A stretch of DNA of 64,000 nucleotides from JBBROS01 sp965217935 (lineage in GTDB: Bacteria; Pseudomonadota; Alphaproteobacteria; Acetobacterales; Acetobacteraceae). The translations under genes and the position numbers were made by a program. Positions 9,674 to 18,681 of this stretch are shown here, in pieces. Within the stretch, counting starts at the first letter, position 1. Each line of letters begins with the position of its first letter. The notes beneath the pieces were generated by a model. It worked only from the letters and a program-made list of their open reading frames with translations. It ran no database searches and was not told the origin of the DNA. The DNA lies in assembly GCA_965217935.1 (NCBI GenBank), contig OZ244581.1:186001-250000 (forward strand). The letters are read 5' to 3'.

Positions 9674-10547
9674 CTACACGCCGCACAGGCCCGAGCACTC
9701 GTTTGGCCAGAGGTCGAGTTGTCCGGCGTCGGCGGGCGTCGACAGGTCCGCCTCGTCGAGCGGGGCCGCCGAGCGGTGCAGGAACACCTCGCCACGCACG
9801 CCGCGCAGGCCCACCCGGATGGCGCGGTCGACCTCGACCGCTTGGGTCCAGGCCGTTTCGTCCTCGTCGCGGATCATCCGCCACGCGTCGTCGCTATGGA
9901 ACGTACAGCCGACACAGCTCGACTTCGGCGGGATCGGGTAGCCGTGGCGCTCCAGCCAGCGTAGGCAGTCGCGGCGGCTCATCCGCTGCTCGATCAGCGG
10001 CCAGCGGTTGACCTGCCAGGCCTTGAAGCTCGGCTTCATCCGGATCGCCTCGTCGAGCGAGATGCCGATCCATTGCTCGACAACGGGCGCCTTGGGCGAG
10101 CGGCGGCGGGTGAGGCCCGCCAACGCCCGGACCTGCCGCCGGATCGGCACGATCTTGTAGTCCTTCGTGCATTAGCGGCGGATCATTCCGATCTCGACCC
10201 GCACCCCGCACCCCGCGCACCGTGCGCGTGAAGGCCGGGATCGAGGCCCAGCGCTCGCCGCGACCGGCGCGCAGCAGGTCGGCGCGGAGGTCGCCGCCCG
10301 AAACCACATGCACTGGAAACGGCAGCACGTTGCCGGAGCGAAGCCAGGCGAGGTGCTCGTAGACCGCGCGCGGCTCCCAGCCGGTGTCGGCGAAGATGGC
10401 ACAGTCGGGCATGGGCCCGACCTCGCCGTGCGCCGCCATCAGCGCGAGGGTGGTGGACTGCACGCCGGCGCCGAGGCTGAGCACCCGCAGGCGGATGCTG
10501 TCCGAGGTAGCAGCGGTGAAGGTCGAGGCGATCGAGAGTGCGTTCAT
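9674..10547 (-). pseudogene. PAPS-reductase-like (adenine nucleotide alpha-hydrolase) protein, twice disrupted
   Basis: The ATG at 10547 overlaps the ArdC stop by one base. The N-terminus (LRVLSLGAGVQSTTLALMAA) has the SxGxxS/T P-loop of PP-loop ATPases and PAPS reductase-like enzymes, followed by DCAIFADTGWEP. The frame then fails within a GCACCCC GCACCCC repeat near 10201-10214, and coding continues in another frame as EIGMIRR. That frame meets TAA where family members have Gln (MIRR-stop-CTKDYKIVPIRR) and then continues as VEQWIGISLDEAIRM ... SSCVGCTFHSD, including a CxxC. The original protein would be about 290 residues. These proteins occur on mobile elements and may act in nucleotide or DNA modification; the role is not established. 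With two lesions this is probably inactive. Confidence 0.75.
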
Positions 10548-11491
10548 CACGCCGCCTCCTGCTCGGCGTCGGCCGGAGCTTCGGCGCCGGGCCGGAATGC
10601 GAGCAGGTAGTCGGCCGCTTTGGATGCGGCCGAGGCGGCGCGCACGATGGCGCGGTCGTCCTCGCGCAGCACGTCGAGCCAGGAGCCGATGTAGTCGGCG
10701 TGGCGCACCGTCGGCGTGATCCCGAGCGTGGCGCAGCAGAAGGCCGCGCACATCTCCGCGACCAGCTCCTCGCGCGCGTACTTGCCCGAGCCGAACGTAC
10801 CCGACAGGTCGCGGTTGAGGCGGTGCGGCGCGCCCGACCAATGGCCGAGTTCGTGCAGCGCCGTCCGGTGCCAATCGATCGGCGCGAAGAAGGCGTCAGG
10901 CCGGGGCGCCTGGATGTAGTCGAGCCCGGGCGCGTAGAACGCCTTGGGGCCGCCGAGCCGCAGGTCGGCGCCCGATCGGCGGATCAGCGCTTCGACCTCC
11001 GGCAGGATCAGACCCTCGGCCACGGGCGGCGGCGCGGTGACGAGGTCCTCGGGCAGGCCCTCGCACTGGTCGACCGAGAACACGGTGAAGCGCTTCAGGA
11101 AGGCGATTGCTCGGCCGTCTTCTCCGGTCTCGCGGGCGCGCTCCCGCTTGTCGCCGGGCACGAAGCGGTCGGCGTACACGACAGTGGTGCCGCGCTCACC
11201 CTTGCGGACGCAGCCGCCGAGCGACAGCGCCTGACGGAAGGTCAGCCAGCTCTGGCAGGAGTAGCCGCGGGCCACCACGGCGCCCCAGAGGATCAGGACG
11301 TTAATGCCCGAGTAGCCGCGCCCGGTCGCGGCGTTGCGCGGCATGGCGAGGGGGGCGGCCACGCCCGTTCCGCCCCACGGCTGGACCCAGGGCAGTCGCC
11401 CGGCCTCCAGCTCGGCGATGATCTTAGCGGTGATCTCCTGGTACAGGCTGGTCCGGTCGGCCGAAGTTGGCCGGGAAGATGAACGAGACAT
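10547..11491 (-). CDS. ardC: ArdC-like antirestriction protein
   Basis: The 314-residue protein (ATG at 11491; a GTG codon just upstream is less likely) has an N-terminal ssDNA-binding ArdC domain (LYQEITAKIIAELEAGRLPW, then VQPWGG, and YSGINVLILW) and a C-terminal zincin-like metallopeptidase domain with HELGHWSGAPHRLNRD, giving the HExxH metal site, and EELVAEMCAAFCC. ArdC proteins bind single-stranded DNA and protect incoming plasmid DNA from host restriction early after conjugation. Its presence supports a conjugative or mobilisable origin for this region. It is preceded by a leader hairpin shared with parB, has GGAG 8 bases before the ATG, and overlaps the next gene by one base. Confidence 0.85.
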   Translation of the reverse strand: MSRSSSRPTSADRTSLYQEITAKIIAELEAGRLPWVQPWGGTGVAAPLAMPRNAATGRGYSGINVLILWGAVVARGYSCQSWLTFRQALSLGGCVRKGERGTTVVYADRFVPGDKRERARETGEDGRAIAFLKRFTVFSVDQCEGLPEDLVTAPPPVAEGLILPEVEALIRRSGADLRLGGPKAFYAPGLDYIQAPRPDAFFAPIDWHRTALHELGHWSGAPHRLNRDLSGTFGSGKYAREELVAEMCAAFCCATLGITPTVRHADYIGSWLDVLREDDRAIVRAASAASKAADYLLAFRPGAEAPADAEQEAA

Positions 11492-11500
11492 CACGGGGCT

Positions 11501-11551
11501 CCGTGACGGGTCGACCGGGAGCCTCTCTCCCCGCCCTCAAACCCGTCACGG
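11501..11551 (-). promoter_or_regulatory. Shared leader hairpin, copy 3
   Basis: CCGTGACGGGT at 11501-11511 and ACCCGTCACGG at 11541-11551 form a perfect 11-bp inverted repeat. The flanking AGAGGGCTGCG and the loop GAGAGAGG match the parB leader. It ends 9 bases before the ardC ATG. Confidence 0.55.
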
Positions 11552-11728
11552 CGACAGCCGCAGCCCTCTCGCTCTCCGACGTGCGCCGGAGAGAACGGTC
11601 ACGCTCACGTCCTCCCGTGGCCCGGGGGCGTTGCGGGCGCTCCCGCAGAAGGGGTTGAGCGAGACGGCAGGCTCGGTCGCAGGGGGAAGGCTTTCCCCTC
11701 CACGTTCAGGCCGCCCAGAACTTCCCCT

Positions 11729-14700
11729 TCACTCAAAGCCAGTCGAGTCGGCCTTGAACTTGAGCTGGCGGGCGTTGTCGCGAACCACGCCGATATCCGC
11801 TTCTTCGAAGCCGGCGTCAGCCTCGGCCTCGATCTCGATTGTGACCTTGATCTTGGAGCCGTGGGTCCGTTGCAGCTCCATGACAACAGCATTCAACACG
11901 GCGTCGAATGCCTTCACCGGCCGGACCATGTCGAGCTCGACGGCGCCGAAGAAGCGTCGCGGCTTACGTTGGCTGGCCGGCACTACACCGTTCGTCACAA
12001 GGTCCGAATGCTCCTCCCCCGACTGAGGCGCCCCACCTCCCACCGTTGCATTGGCCGTCGATGTCGCGGGAGCCGGGCTCGCCTGCGCGGCGGCTACTTC
12101 CGAGCGGACCAGGACCGCCGTCGACGGAAAGAGATCGGGCGCTCCCTTCGCCCAGGCTGGGCCGACATATCTTCCCGCCGCTTCGTCAAAGCTGTCGGCA
12201 TAGCCGAAGGCGGGATCGAGCTTGCCTACGGCATCGCGGATCGCATTCTCCAGCACCACGCGGTCGCGCAACTTGGGCAGGTAAGCGTAGGAGGCGAACC
12301 AGTCGGCGACCTCGCTAATGCCGAGGTGTGGGCGATCGTCAGGCCACAGAGGCTTTAGATGTAGCGCCAGGGCGTCGGGACCGAGCCGCTCCTTCGCGAT
12401 GCCGTCGCCGCGCGGACCGGCCTTCTCATAGACGGCGGCCGGGATTGCGGCCCGGTCTTTGGACGCGATGGACAGGTGGTCGAGGTCGAACGCCACGCCA
12501 GCGGCGGCCGCCTTGACCGGGAACAGAATATGGCTCCATGCCAGCCGGACCGCCTTCGCGGCTCCATCGCGGCTGGTTTTGGCCTTGTCGCGCGTGTCGA
12601 CGATCTGCGCCTGGGTGAGCTGGTCCTGGAGGCGCTTGTCGTCGCAGATGCCCTGCCAGGCCAGCGCCTTGCGCATCACCTCGCGCGCGGTCGCCAGCAG
12701 CACCTCGTCGGCGGCCACGAACAGGAGGGTGTTGCGGAACCGGCGCTGGGCCGACCGGCAGCGCATGAGCGTGTCGGTCGTGATGTCCGTGGCGCTCGAC
12801 TTCGCCGCCCCCTTGCCGACGTGCGGGGTGGCGGGTCCGAGGACCACCAGCGACAGCGCGCTGGCCTCGTCAATTGTTATGGGATCGTCGGGTGCGGCGT
12901 ACACGCGGTGGAAGCCCGCCTTGGTCGCTCCGTCCTCGCGCAGCACCTTGGCGATCGCTTCGTCCACTTCGTGGTCGGGCAACGCCTTGGCACGATCGTC
13001 AGCCAGCCGGTTCAGCGTCGGCTGGGTCGAGAACCAATAGCGGCCGGCTTCCTCGTAGAGATAGGTCGCGCGTTCGGTCAGCTCGCGCAGCGCCTCGCCG
13101 AAGATGGCGAGCTGGTCGCCCGGTTCGGCGCAGGCGAGCCGCAGCCCGGGCCCGGTCAGCCCGGCGTTGGGGCGGCCGACCAGCGGCGCGGAGCAAACGA
13201 ACACCGCGCGGGCGGCGCGGGTCGCGGCGCGCAGCTGCGAGATGCGGCGCGACGGGTTCGCCTCCATGCGGGCGGGCAGCGAGCTCTCCCCGTCGACCTC
13301 CTTGTCGACCACGGCGTTGAAGTTCGAATCGAGCGGGTAGAGCACGCTCGCCCGCACGCGCTCGTGCGAGATCGGCACGCGCGCGGGCGTGATCAGCGGG
13401 TCGCTGACCTGCATCTGCCAGAGCGTGCCGACGACGTTGGCCATGAAGCGCAGCACGCCGCGGGTGCGCTGAAACTTCTCCAGGCTGGCCCAGTCCTTCG
13501 ACAGTCGGTCGAACAGCTCCGGGTGGATCGGGTAAGACAGCTTCAGCAGGTCGCGATAGCGCGCCTCCTTGGCTTCCGGCGGAAACTCGGCCGGATTATT
13601 CTTGTAGAGATCGGCGAACGCCTTGACCGTATCGTCGCGCGCCCGCTCACCGTCGGCGTCAAGCGTCTGAAACAGGCGGCGGCGGATGATCTCATAGGTC
13701 TCGTCGCCAGACGCGGGCAGCCAGGCGGACTGGACCCGGCCGAACACCTTCTCCAGCCGCAGCAGCGCGGCCTCGCCCTTCGGGCCGCCGGCCTCGGCCA
13801 CGCTCTCGGGCAGCGAGCCGATGATCAGCACGCCGGGCGCCATCTTGGCCGCCTCGGTGAGCGACTGGATAAAGGAGAGGAACGCCTCGAACCGATCCTC
13901 GGAGAGCTGGCGCGCATAGGCGACCAGTTCATCGAGCAGGATCAGCGCCGGGCCGGAGAGCTTGAACAGCTCGACCAGCAGGTCCGAGCCGGGGTTGGTC
14001 CGCGCCGCCTCGGCCTCGGCCATCAGGTCGAGCCCGGCCTGTCCGGCGATCCGCCAAGCGACATAGCCCCAGAGCGTGTGGACCTTCGGCCCGTCCCGCA
14101 GGATCAGCGAGGTGTCCGCGCCCTTCGACGTGCCGACGAACACGGCCAACTTCGGCGCCGTCCAGCCCGTCACGCCGGCCTTCTCGGCCAGGGGGCCCAC
14201 GCCTTCCAACAGCGAAAGGTCGCGCGACTTGGCGAGGTGGTAAACGGCCAGCATGGTGTGGGTCTTGCCGCCGCCAAAGGCGGTCTGCAGCCCGATCACC
14301 GGATCGCCGCCGCTCCCAGACAGCCGCTGCAGGCTGGAGGTCAGGATGCGGCGCAGCCCTTCCGTCAGAAAGGTGATGCGGAAGAAATTCTCCGGGCTAG
14401 CGTAATCCTCACCGGCGTGGCCGGCATCCACGGCGAACAGGTCGGCTGCGAACTCCGCCTCCTTGAAGCGGTTGGCCAGCACATCCGGGTGCGGCAGCGC
14501 CACCTCGATCCAGGGCCGGAGCGCCTTGGCTGGTCCCGTCTCGACAGGTGCGGCCGGCGCGGGGCCGAGCGACAGGGTGGGGCGCGCGGCGGCAGTGGCG
14601 GAAGGAGAGGCGGCAGCCGTAGGCGGCGGTTCAGCCGTCCCGAAGCCCGAGCGGCGCTGGGCGTCGTAGAGCGCCTTCGCCTCGTTCACCTCGGCCGCAG

Positions 14701-15076
14701 GCGCCTTCACCGCCTTCAGCAGGCAGTGGATGGCGTCGAGATAGCGGAGCGCCTCGTCGTCCTGCAGCGGGATCGACAGGTGCGAGGTGGCGTTGCGGGC
14801 TTCCAGTGCCATCGAGGTAAAGTTGCGGACCTTGTGCTTGTCGTTGCGCCCGAAGGCATCGTCGAACACGTCGCGCCAGTTGTCGATCATGGTCTTGAGC
14901 AGGCCGTATTCGTCGAGCGCCGTGCCGGTCGAGCCGCCAGCCGCGCGGCTGGCGTAGCCGAGCCAGTTTGTCCCGTGGCGCGACTTCATCCGGGCCTCGA
15001 CGAAGGGCGTGAGGCCGCGGCGCAGGTGGTAGAGACCGCCCTGGACGCGCTGGAGAGTTTCCTTCTCGGTCGACAT
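11729..15076 (-). CDS. DUF499 AAA-type ATPase with Swt1-type HEPN domain
   Basis: The start is the ATG at 15076, which overlaps the stop of the methylase gene (TAATG). The product is 1115 residues. Residues 1-125 are a Swt1-like HEPN domain with the Rx4H ribonuclease-type motif RNATSH at 94-99. A Pro/Ala-rich linker (145-185) leads to the DUF499 ATPase, with Walker A AFGGGKTH at about 266-273 and Walker B LILLDE at about 378-383. The C-terminal part includes a second NTPase-like half. DUF499 (COG1483) ATPases are found next to DUF1156 methylases and SNF2 helicases in predicted defence loci. The HEPN domain suggests an RNA-cleaving effector or abortive output controlled by the ATPase; that is inference. 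The frame is intact. Confidence 0.85.
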   Translation of the reverse strand: MSTEKETLQRVQGGLYHLRRGLTPFVEARMKSRHGTNWLGYASRAAGGSTGTALDEYGLLKTMIDNWRDVFDDAFGRNDKHKVRNFTSMALEARNATSHLSIPLQDDEALRYLDAIHCLLKAVKAPAAEVNEAKALYDAQRRSGFGTAEPPPTAAASPSATAAARPTLSLGPAPAAPVETGPAKALRPWIEVALPHPDVLANRFKEAEFAADLFAVDAGHAGEDYASPENFFRITFLTEGLRRILTSSLQRLSGSGGDPVIGLQTAFGGGKTHTMLAVYHLAKSRDLSLLEGVGPLAEKAGVTGWTAPKLAVFVGTSKGADTSLILRDGPKVHTLWGYVAWRIAGQAGLDLMAEAEAARTNPGSDLLVELFKLSGPALILLDELVAYARQLSEDRFEAFLSFIQSLTEAAKMAPGVLIIGSLPESVAEAGGPKGEAALLRLEKVFGRVQSAWLPASGDETYEIIRRRLFQTLDADGERARDDTVKAFADLYKNNPAEFPPEAKEARYRDLLKLSYPIHPELFDRLSKDWASLEKFQRTRGVLRFMANVVGTLWQMQVSDPLITPARVPISHERVRASVLYPLDSNFNAVVDKEVDGESSLPARMEANPSRRISQLRAATRAARAVFVCSAPLVGRPNAGLTGPGLRLACAEPGDQLAIFGEALRELTERATYLYEEAGRYWFSTQPTLNRLADDRAKALPDHEVDEAIAKVLREDGATKAGFHRVYAAPDDPITIDEASALSLVVLGPATPHVGKGAAKSSATDITTDTLMRCRSAQRRFRNTLLFVAADEVLLATAREVMRKALAWQGICDDKRLQDQLTQAQIVDTRDKAKTSRDGAAKAVRLAWSHILFPVKAAAAGVAFDLDHLSIASKDRAAIPAAVYEKAGPRGDGIAKERLGPDALALHLKPLWPDDRPHLGISEVADWFASYAYLPKLRDRVVLENAIRDAVGKLDPAFGYADSFDEAAGRYVGPAWAKGAPDLFPSTAVLVRSEVAAAQASPAPATSTANATVGGGAPQSGEEHSDLVTNGVVPASQRKPRRFFGAVELDMVRPVKAFDAVLNAVVMELQRTHGSKIKVTIEIEAEADAGFEEADIGVVRDNARQLKFKADSTGFE

Positions 15077-17970
15077 TACGCGGTCCCCTCGAAGGCGAAG
15101 GCGGTCTGGTTCGGGCCGGGTGCGCGGCCCGCCGCATCGAGCGTCGCCGCGCGGTCCTCCAGCTTGGTCCACTCCTGCGCCAGTTCGTTGTAGACCAGCG
15201 CTTCGGCGGCCCAGCCTTTGTTGGTGGCGATCTCGAACAGGCGATAGGCGAGGGCGCGCGCCTCCTCCGCCTTCGGTCCCATCTGCGCCACCAGCGCGGC
15301 GGCCGCCTCGCCGCCGCCATCGGCCGCGTTGAGCACGCGGGCGGTGTGCTGCACGCATTCCCAGGTGGTCAGCGTCTTGTCGCTCGCGGGCGACCAGCCG
15401 GACGGCAGCTCTTCGCGCGGGGTCAGCCCAGCCTTGCCCTTCATGTCCTTGAACACGCCGGAGGCGAACAGCGCCCGGTCGGACGTGTTCTTGGCGGTCG
15501 TCAGCGTGATCAGCTCGCCCGAGGCGCGCGCGTCGAAGCCGTATGTGGCGTACCAGGCCAAGGCCACCTGCGTCTCGGGGTCGAACGCCTGGTCCAACTC
15601 GTTCTCGATCTCCTCCCAGACCCGGTTGATGACGGCCAGCGCGGTCTTGACGCTCATGGCGCTGTCGTCGTCCTCCAGCACCTTGGCGTGGCGCGAGAAC
15701 ACGCCCATGCCGGGTCCGATCACCGACTGCTGCATGTCGACGGGACCGACGCCGGCTTTTCGGATGGCGTCGATGGCGGTCGGCATTTCGCGCTTGAGCG
15801 CGCGAATGAAGTCGGCGCGGGTCACTGTTTCCGCGTCGGCCAAGCGTTTGCGGCAAACAAGGACGACCGATGACGCGAGCGCGTTCATGTTCGCCTTCAG
15901 GGCGTTGGTGGCTTCGGTACGCAAAGGCCAAGTTCCATCAACATTTAAGCCAGCATCAACAACGGCTTGGAGAAACGAAGCCCAACCAGCAGAGGTAATC
16001 CCATCCTCGCCGGCTTCCGCTTGCTTGAACGCATAGTAAATCGCCAGAGGCTCGCTGCTCGTGGCGGCTTTGCGCATGGCCGTGAGGGCTTCGCCCATGC
16101 CTGCCATGAAGAACGCTTCTGCACCCTCCCGCCCCCCGTGACGGTATGGCGTGGCGATCAATTCTAAATCCTTCGGGGTAGTCAATCGCCGGAAAAGCTC
16201 TGGCCAAACACCTGTAAGCGAGTTCTTCAACCAAACATAAAAGAAGTCTGAAAGATCAGCGTACCCAATATTGTCGTAATAGGGGGGATCGGTTGAGATT
16301 ACGATGGGATCATCCGAAAAGCTGTTGCGTTGTGCGGCGAGGTTTCGCACTGACCCCGCGCCAGCCATGCCCAAGTTCTGTAAGTTCTCAGCAACGGAAA
16401 TCGCTGTTCCAGCAATATCGCCACCCGCGCCAGCAATCGGGTTTGTCTCGGCATACGCCCACTGCATTGGGAGGGCTTGGCGCCCCATTGCCCCAGCAAG
16501 GCGTCCCATTCCCGTTTCCCAAATGGCTAGGGAGCACGAACGTGTCGAAGACTTGCTCACAGCAAATGCCAGATAGGTCGCGATCGCATCAGCGTAAGCG
16601 GTTGCGCCAGTACCGCCCGATTTAAGTGGATCAGAGTCGTCTCGAACACCGGCAGTGACAGCATCGGACAGCGCAGTTTCGCGCAGGCTAGCAATCGAAT
16701 CGGAGAAGGCGGTAAGGGCGACGAGTTGGCGAGGCGTGAACAGGGACGCAAACGTCCGCATCCCGTAGTTTGGCGTCTTAAAATCCCTCGGATTGTTGGG
16801 CAGTTCGCCCTGAGGTTCCCAGTCGGGTGTAGCTTGATCGGCCGTCAGTACCTGAGCGTCGGTCGGGGATAGGTATGCCCGTTGCCGCTGGCCATCGACA
16901 ACAAGGGCCATCAACCGACGACCTAAGCCGCTCGTTTGAGCCTCTTGGCGAATGTAGCTGAATGGCATCGATGTTCCAGAAAGCGAACAAACGCCTCCGC
17001 CGCTCCGACTGATCGTTCCTCTCTTCAACCGCTCCTCATCTGCCTTCGTAAGAGCGCCGGTCCTAACCCCGAAACGCCAGCCGTCCTGTGCGTCAGCGTC
17101 GATGATCGGCTCGACCCAAGTCTTCTTACCCTCCTTCGCCGAGAGCATGAATGACGACACCAGCGGCACCATCGCCCCTTTGGCCGCCGGGTCAGGCGAG
17201 CGCACCGTTCGTGCCCACAGCCAGGCGATCACCGTCGCCTTCGAGCCGTCCGGCAGCGTCGCCTTGGGATAGAGGTGGCCGATACGCTTCTCCGCCTCGT
17301 CGCGCATCCACTGGCCGTAGTAGCGAACGTCCTCCGCCAGCCCCTGCGCGCCCTTCCAGGCGCGGATCTGGCCGTTGGCGGCCTCGGCGCGGGACTTGGG
17401 GTTGACCGGCGGGCGACCGGCGAACTTGGGCGGGATCTCCACCAGCGCCTTGCCGATCAGCACCGCCACCGGGTTGAGGTCTGAGCCATACGCACGCAAG
17501 CCCAGCCGCTGCGCCTCCAGGGGGATCGAGCCGCCGCCTGAGAAGGGATCATAGACCGGCGGCGCCTTGGTCTGGAGGTAGTGGAGGATCGCCGCGCCGT
17601 CCCCCTGCGCCGGCGGCTCCTCGCCCAGGCCCCACGCCACCGAGCGCGCGATCTCCCACCGTGCCGCGTTCAGGATAACCTCGTTGTTCGAGGCCTCCCA
17701 CGGCACCATCGCCTCGATCACCTTGTGCAGCCGCCGCCGCTCGGCGTCCTGCGTCTCCTCGGTCGGGAAGCGGTCGGGCCAGGACGAGGGATCGTCGACC
17801 AGCTGCGCGAACAGCACCGCGCGACACGCCGCCAGCGGGCGCCGCGCCCACCACAGGTGAAGGGTGGACGGATGTCCGTGCCGGATCGACTTCTCCCGCG
17901 CCGACGCGACGTTGATCGCCTCCAGAGGGATGGAGACTTCGATCAGCTTCTTGCGGATGGGCGGGGTCAT
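15076..17970 (-). CDS. DUF1156 adenine-specific DNA methylase
   Basis: The 964-residue protein has the signature DUF1156 N-terminus (SIPLEAINVASAREKSIRHG, then STLHLWWARRPLAACRAVLF), a SAM-binding motif DPFSGGGSIPLEAQRLGL (about 141-158) and the catalytic DPPYYDN at about 561-567. The DPPY type points to N6-adenine or N4-cytosine methylation, as in COG1743. It overlaps vapC upstream (ATGA) and the DUF499 gene downstream (TAATG), so all are translationally coupled. It probably marks self DNA for the cassette. The middle of the gene, about 15.9-17.15 kb, is visibly less GC-rich than its ends and includes the catalytic motif, which suggests a recombined specificity region. Confidence 0.88.
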   Translation of the reverse strand: MTPPIRKKLIEVSIPLEAINVASAREKSIRHGHPSTLHLWWARRPLAACRAVLFAQLVDDPSSWPDRFPTEETQDAERRRLHKVIEAMVPWEASNNEVILNAARWEIARSVAWGLGEEPPAQGDGAAILHYLQTKAPPVYDPFSGGGSIPLEAQRLGLRAYGSDLNPVAVLIGKALVEIPPKFAGRPPVNPKSRAEAANGQIRAWKGAQGLAEDVRYYGQWMRDEAEKRIGHLYPKATLPDGSKATVIAWLWARTVRSPDPAAKGAMVPLVSSFMLSAKEGKKTWVEPIIDADAQDGWRFGVRTGALTKADEERLKRGTISRSGGGVCSLSGTSMPFSYIRQEAQTSGLGRRLMALVVDGQRQRAYLSPTDAQVLTADQATPDWEPQGELPNNPRDFKTPNYGMRTFASLFTPRQLVALTAFSDSIASLRETALSDAVTAGVRDDSDPLKSGGTGATAYADAIATYLAFAVSKSSTRSCSLAIWETGMGRLAGAMGRQALPMQWAYAETNPIAGAGGDIAGTAISVAENLQNLGMAGAGSVRNLAAQRNSFSDDPIVISTDPPYYDNIGYADLSDFFYVWLKNSLTGVWPELFRRLTTPKDLELIATPYRHGGREGAEAFFMAGMGEALTAMRKAATSSEPLAIYYAFKQAEAGEDGITSAGWASFLQAVVDAGLNVDGTWPLRTEATNALKANMNALASSVVLVCRKRLADAETVTRADFIRALKREMPTAIDAIRKAGVGPVDMQQSVIGPGMGVFSRHAKVLEDDDSAMSVKTALAVINRVWEEIENELDQAFDPETQVALAWYATYGFDARASGELITLTTAKNTSDRALFASGVFKDMKGKAGLTPREELPSGWSPASDKTLTTWECVQHTARVLNAADGGGEAAAALVAQMGPKAEEARALAYRLFEIATNKGWAAEALVYNELAQEWTKLEDRAATLDAAGRAPGPNQTAFAFEGTA

Positions 17971-18356
17971 ACGGCTCGCTTGATGTCGGTCTGAGAAAAG
18001 TCGTCGCCCTTGAACAGCAAGGGTTCGCCGGTCGCTTTGGCAAGCGCGTAGGAGAAGCAGTCACCGAAATTGAGCGCCGCGGGATGCCGTCCTTTGCCGA
18101 AGCGCCGGAAGGCCTCGATGGCGAGCTTCGCGTGTTCATCCGAAAGCGGGACCACCGCCAGCTCCAGCCGCTCGATCAGGGCCTGCATGTGCTCCAACCC
18201 GGGCTCACCCCGACGACCTAGCGCAACAATGCTCGCCTCGACGCGGGTGGGCGCGCCGAGGAGGCGGTTGGGAGCGGTCCTGATCGCGTTGCGGAATGCG
18301 GGCTCTTCCGGCTCACCGCGCAGGATCGCCACGAGCGCGGAGCTATCGACAACCAT
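17967..18356 (-). CDS. vapC: VapC-type PIN-domain ribonuclease toxin
   Basis: The 129-residue PIN-domain protein has the expected acidic site: D4 in MVVDSSALVAIL, E40 in RVEASIVAL, D99 in NFGDCFSYALA and D118/D119 in FKGDDFSQTD. VapC toxins cleave RNA in a metal-dependent manner and are neutralised by the cognate VapB. It overlaps vapB by one base and the DUF1156 methylase by four, so it is inserted without a gap inside the defence operon. This suggests the toxin either stabilises the cassette or acts as its effector. All catalytic residues are present. Confidence 0.85.
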   Translation of the reverse strand: MVVDSSALVAILRGEPEEPAFRNAIRTAPNRLLGAPTRVEASIVALGRRGEPGLEHMQALIERLELAVVPLSDEHAKLAIEAFRRFGKGRHPAALNFGDCFSYALAKATGEPLLFKGDDFSQTDIKRAV

Positions 18357-18613
18357 CAGGAGGGTAGGCCGTTCTCATCATATCCCAGGATCTCGTCATC
18401 GGTACGATCGTCCAGCACGGGCAGCGCCTTGAACCGTGCGATAATCGCGTCGATCGCGGCGTCGTCCCACGGCTGCTTGCCGCGCTTGAGCTGCTCGTCA
18501 CGCAGCCGCAGCCGGAGCGCGCCGCGCACCGCCTCGGTCAAGCTTTCACCGGTCAGGCTGGCAACCTGGCGCGCGAGGCTGTCCGTTTCCTGGTCCTTCA
18601 AGCTGAGCGCCAT
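18356..18613 (-). CDS. vapB: VapB-type antitoxin
   Basis: The 85-residue protein (MALSLKDQETDSLARQVASL) has the compact N-terminal DNA-binding fold of the PSK/Rv0623-type antitoxins: KDQETDSLARQVASLTGES, then LTEAVRGALRLRL. The C-terminal tail (PVLDDRTDDEILGYDENGLP) is the usual VapC-binding segment. The stop codon overlaps the vapC ATG by one base. It lies 68 bases downstream of the SNF2/DUF3883 gene. VapB usually represses its own promoter; with so short a gap here, the promoter could be shared with the helicase or lie within 18614-18681. Confidence 0.8.
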   Translation of the reverse strand: MALSLKDQETDSLARQVASLTGESLTEAVRGALRLRLRDEQLKRGKQPWDDAAIDAIIARFKALPVLDDRTDDEILGYDENGLPS

Positions 18614-18681
18614 GCGACTCGTCCCGTATAGAATTACTAGCTACTTATATACAGTTGGAGAGGCGGATGTCGAGGCGAACC

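Noticed and set aside
12476..15193. 905-residue plus-strand ORF
   Set aside because: Antisense of the DUF499 gene; composition is low-complexity and without domains.
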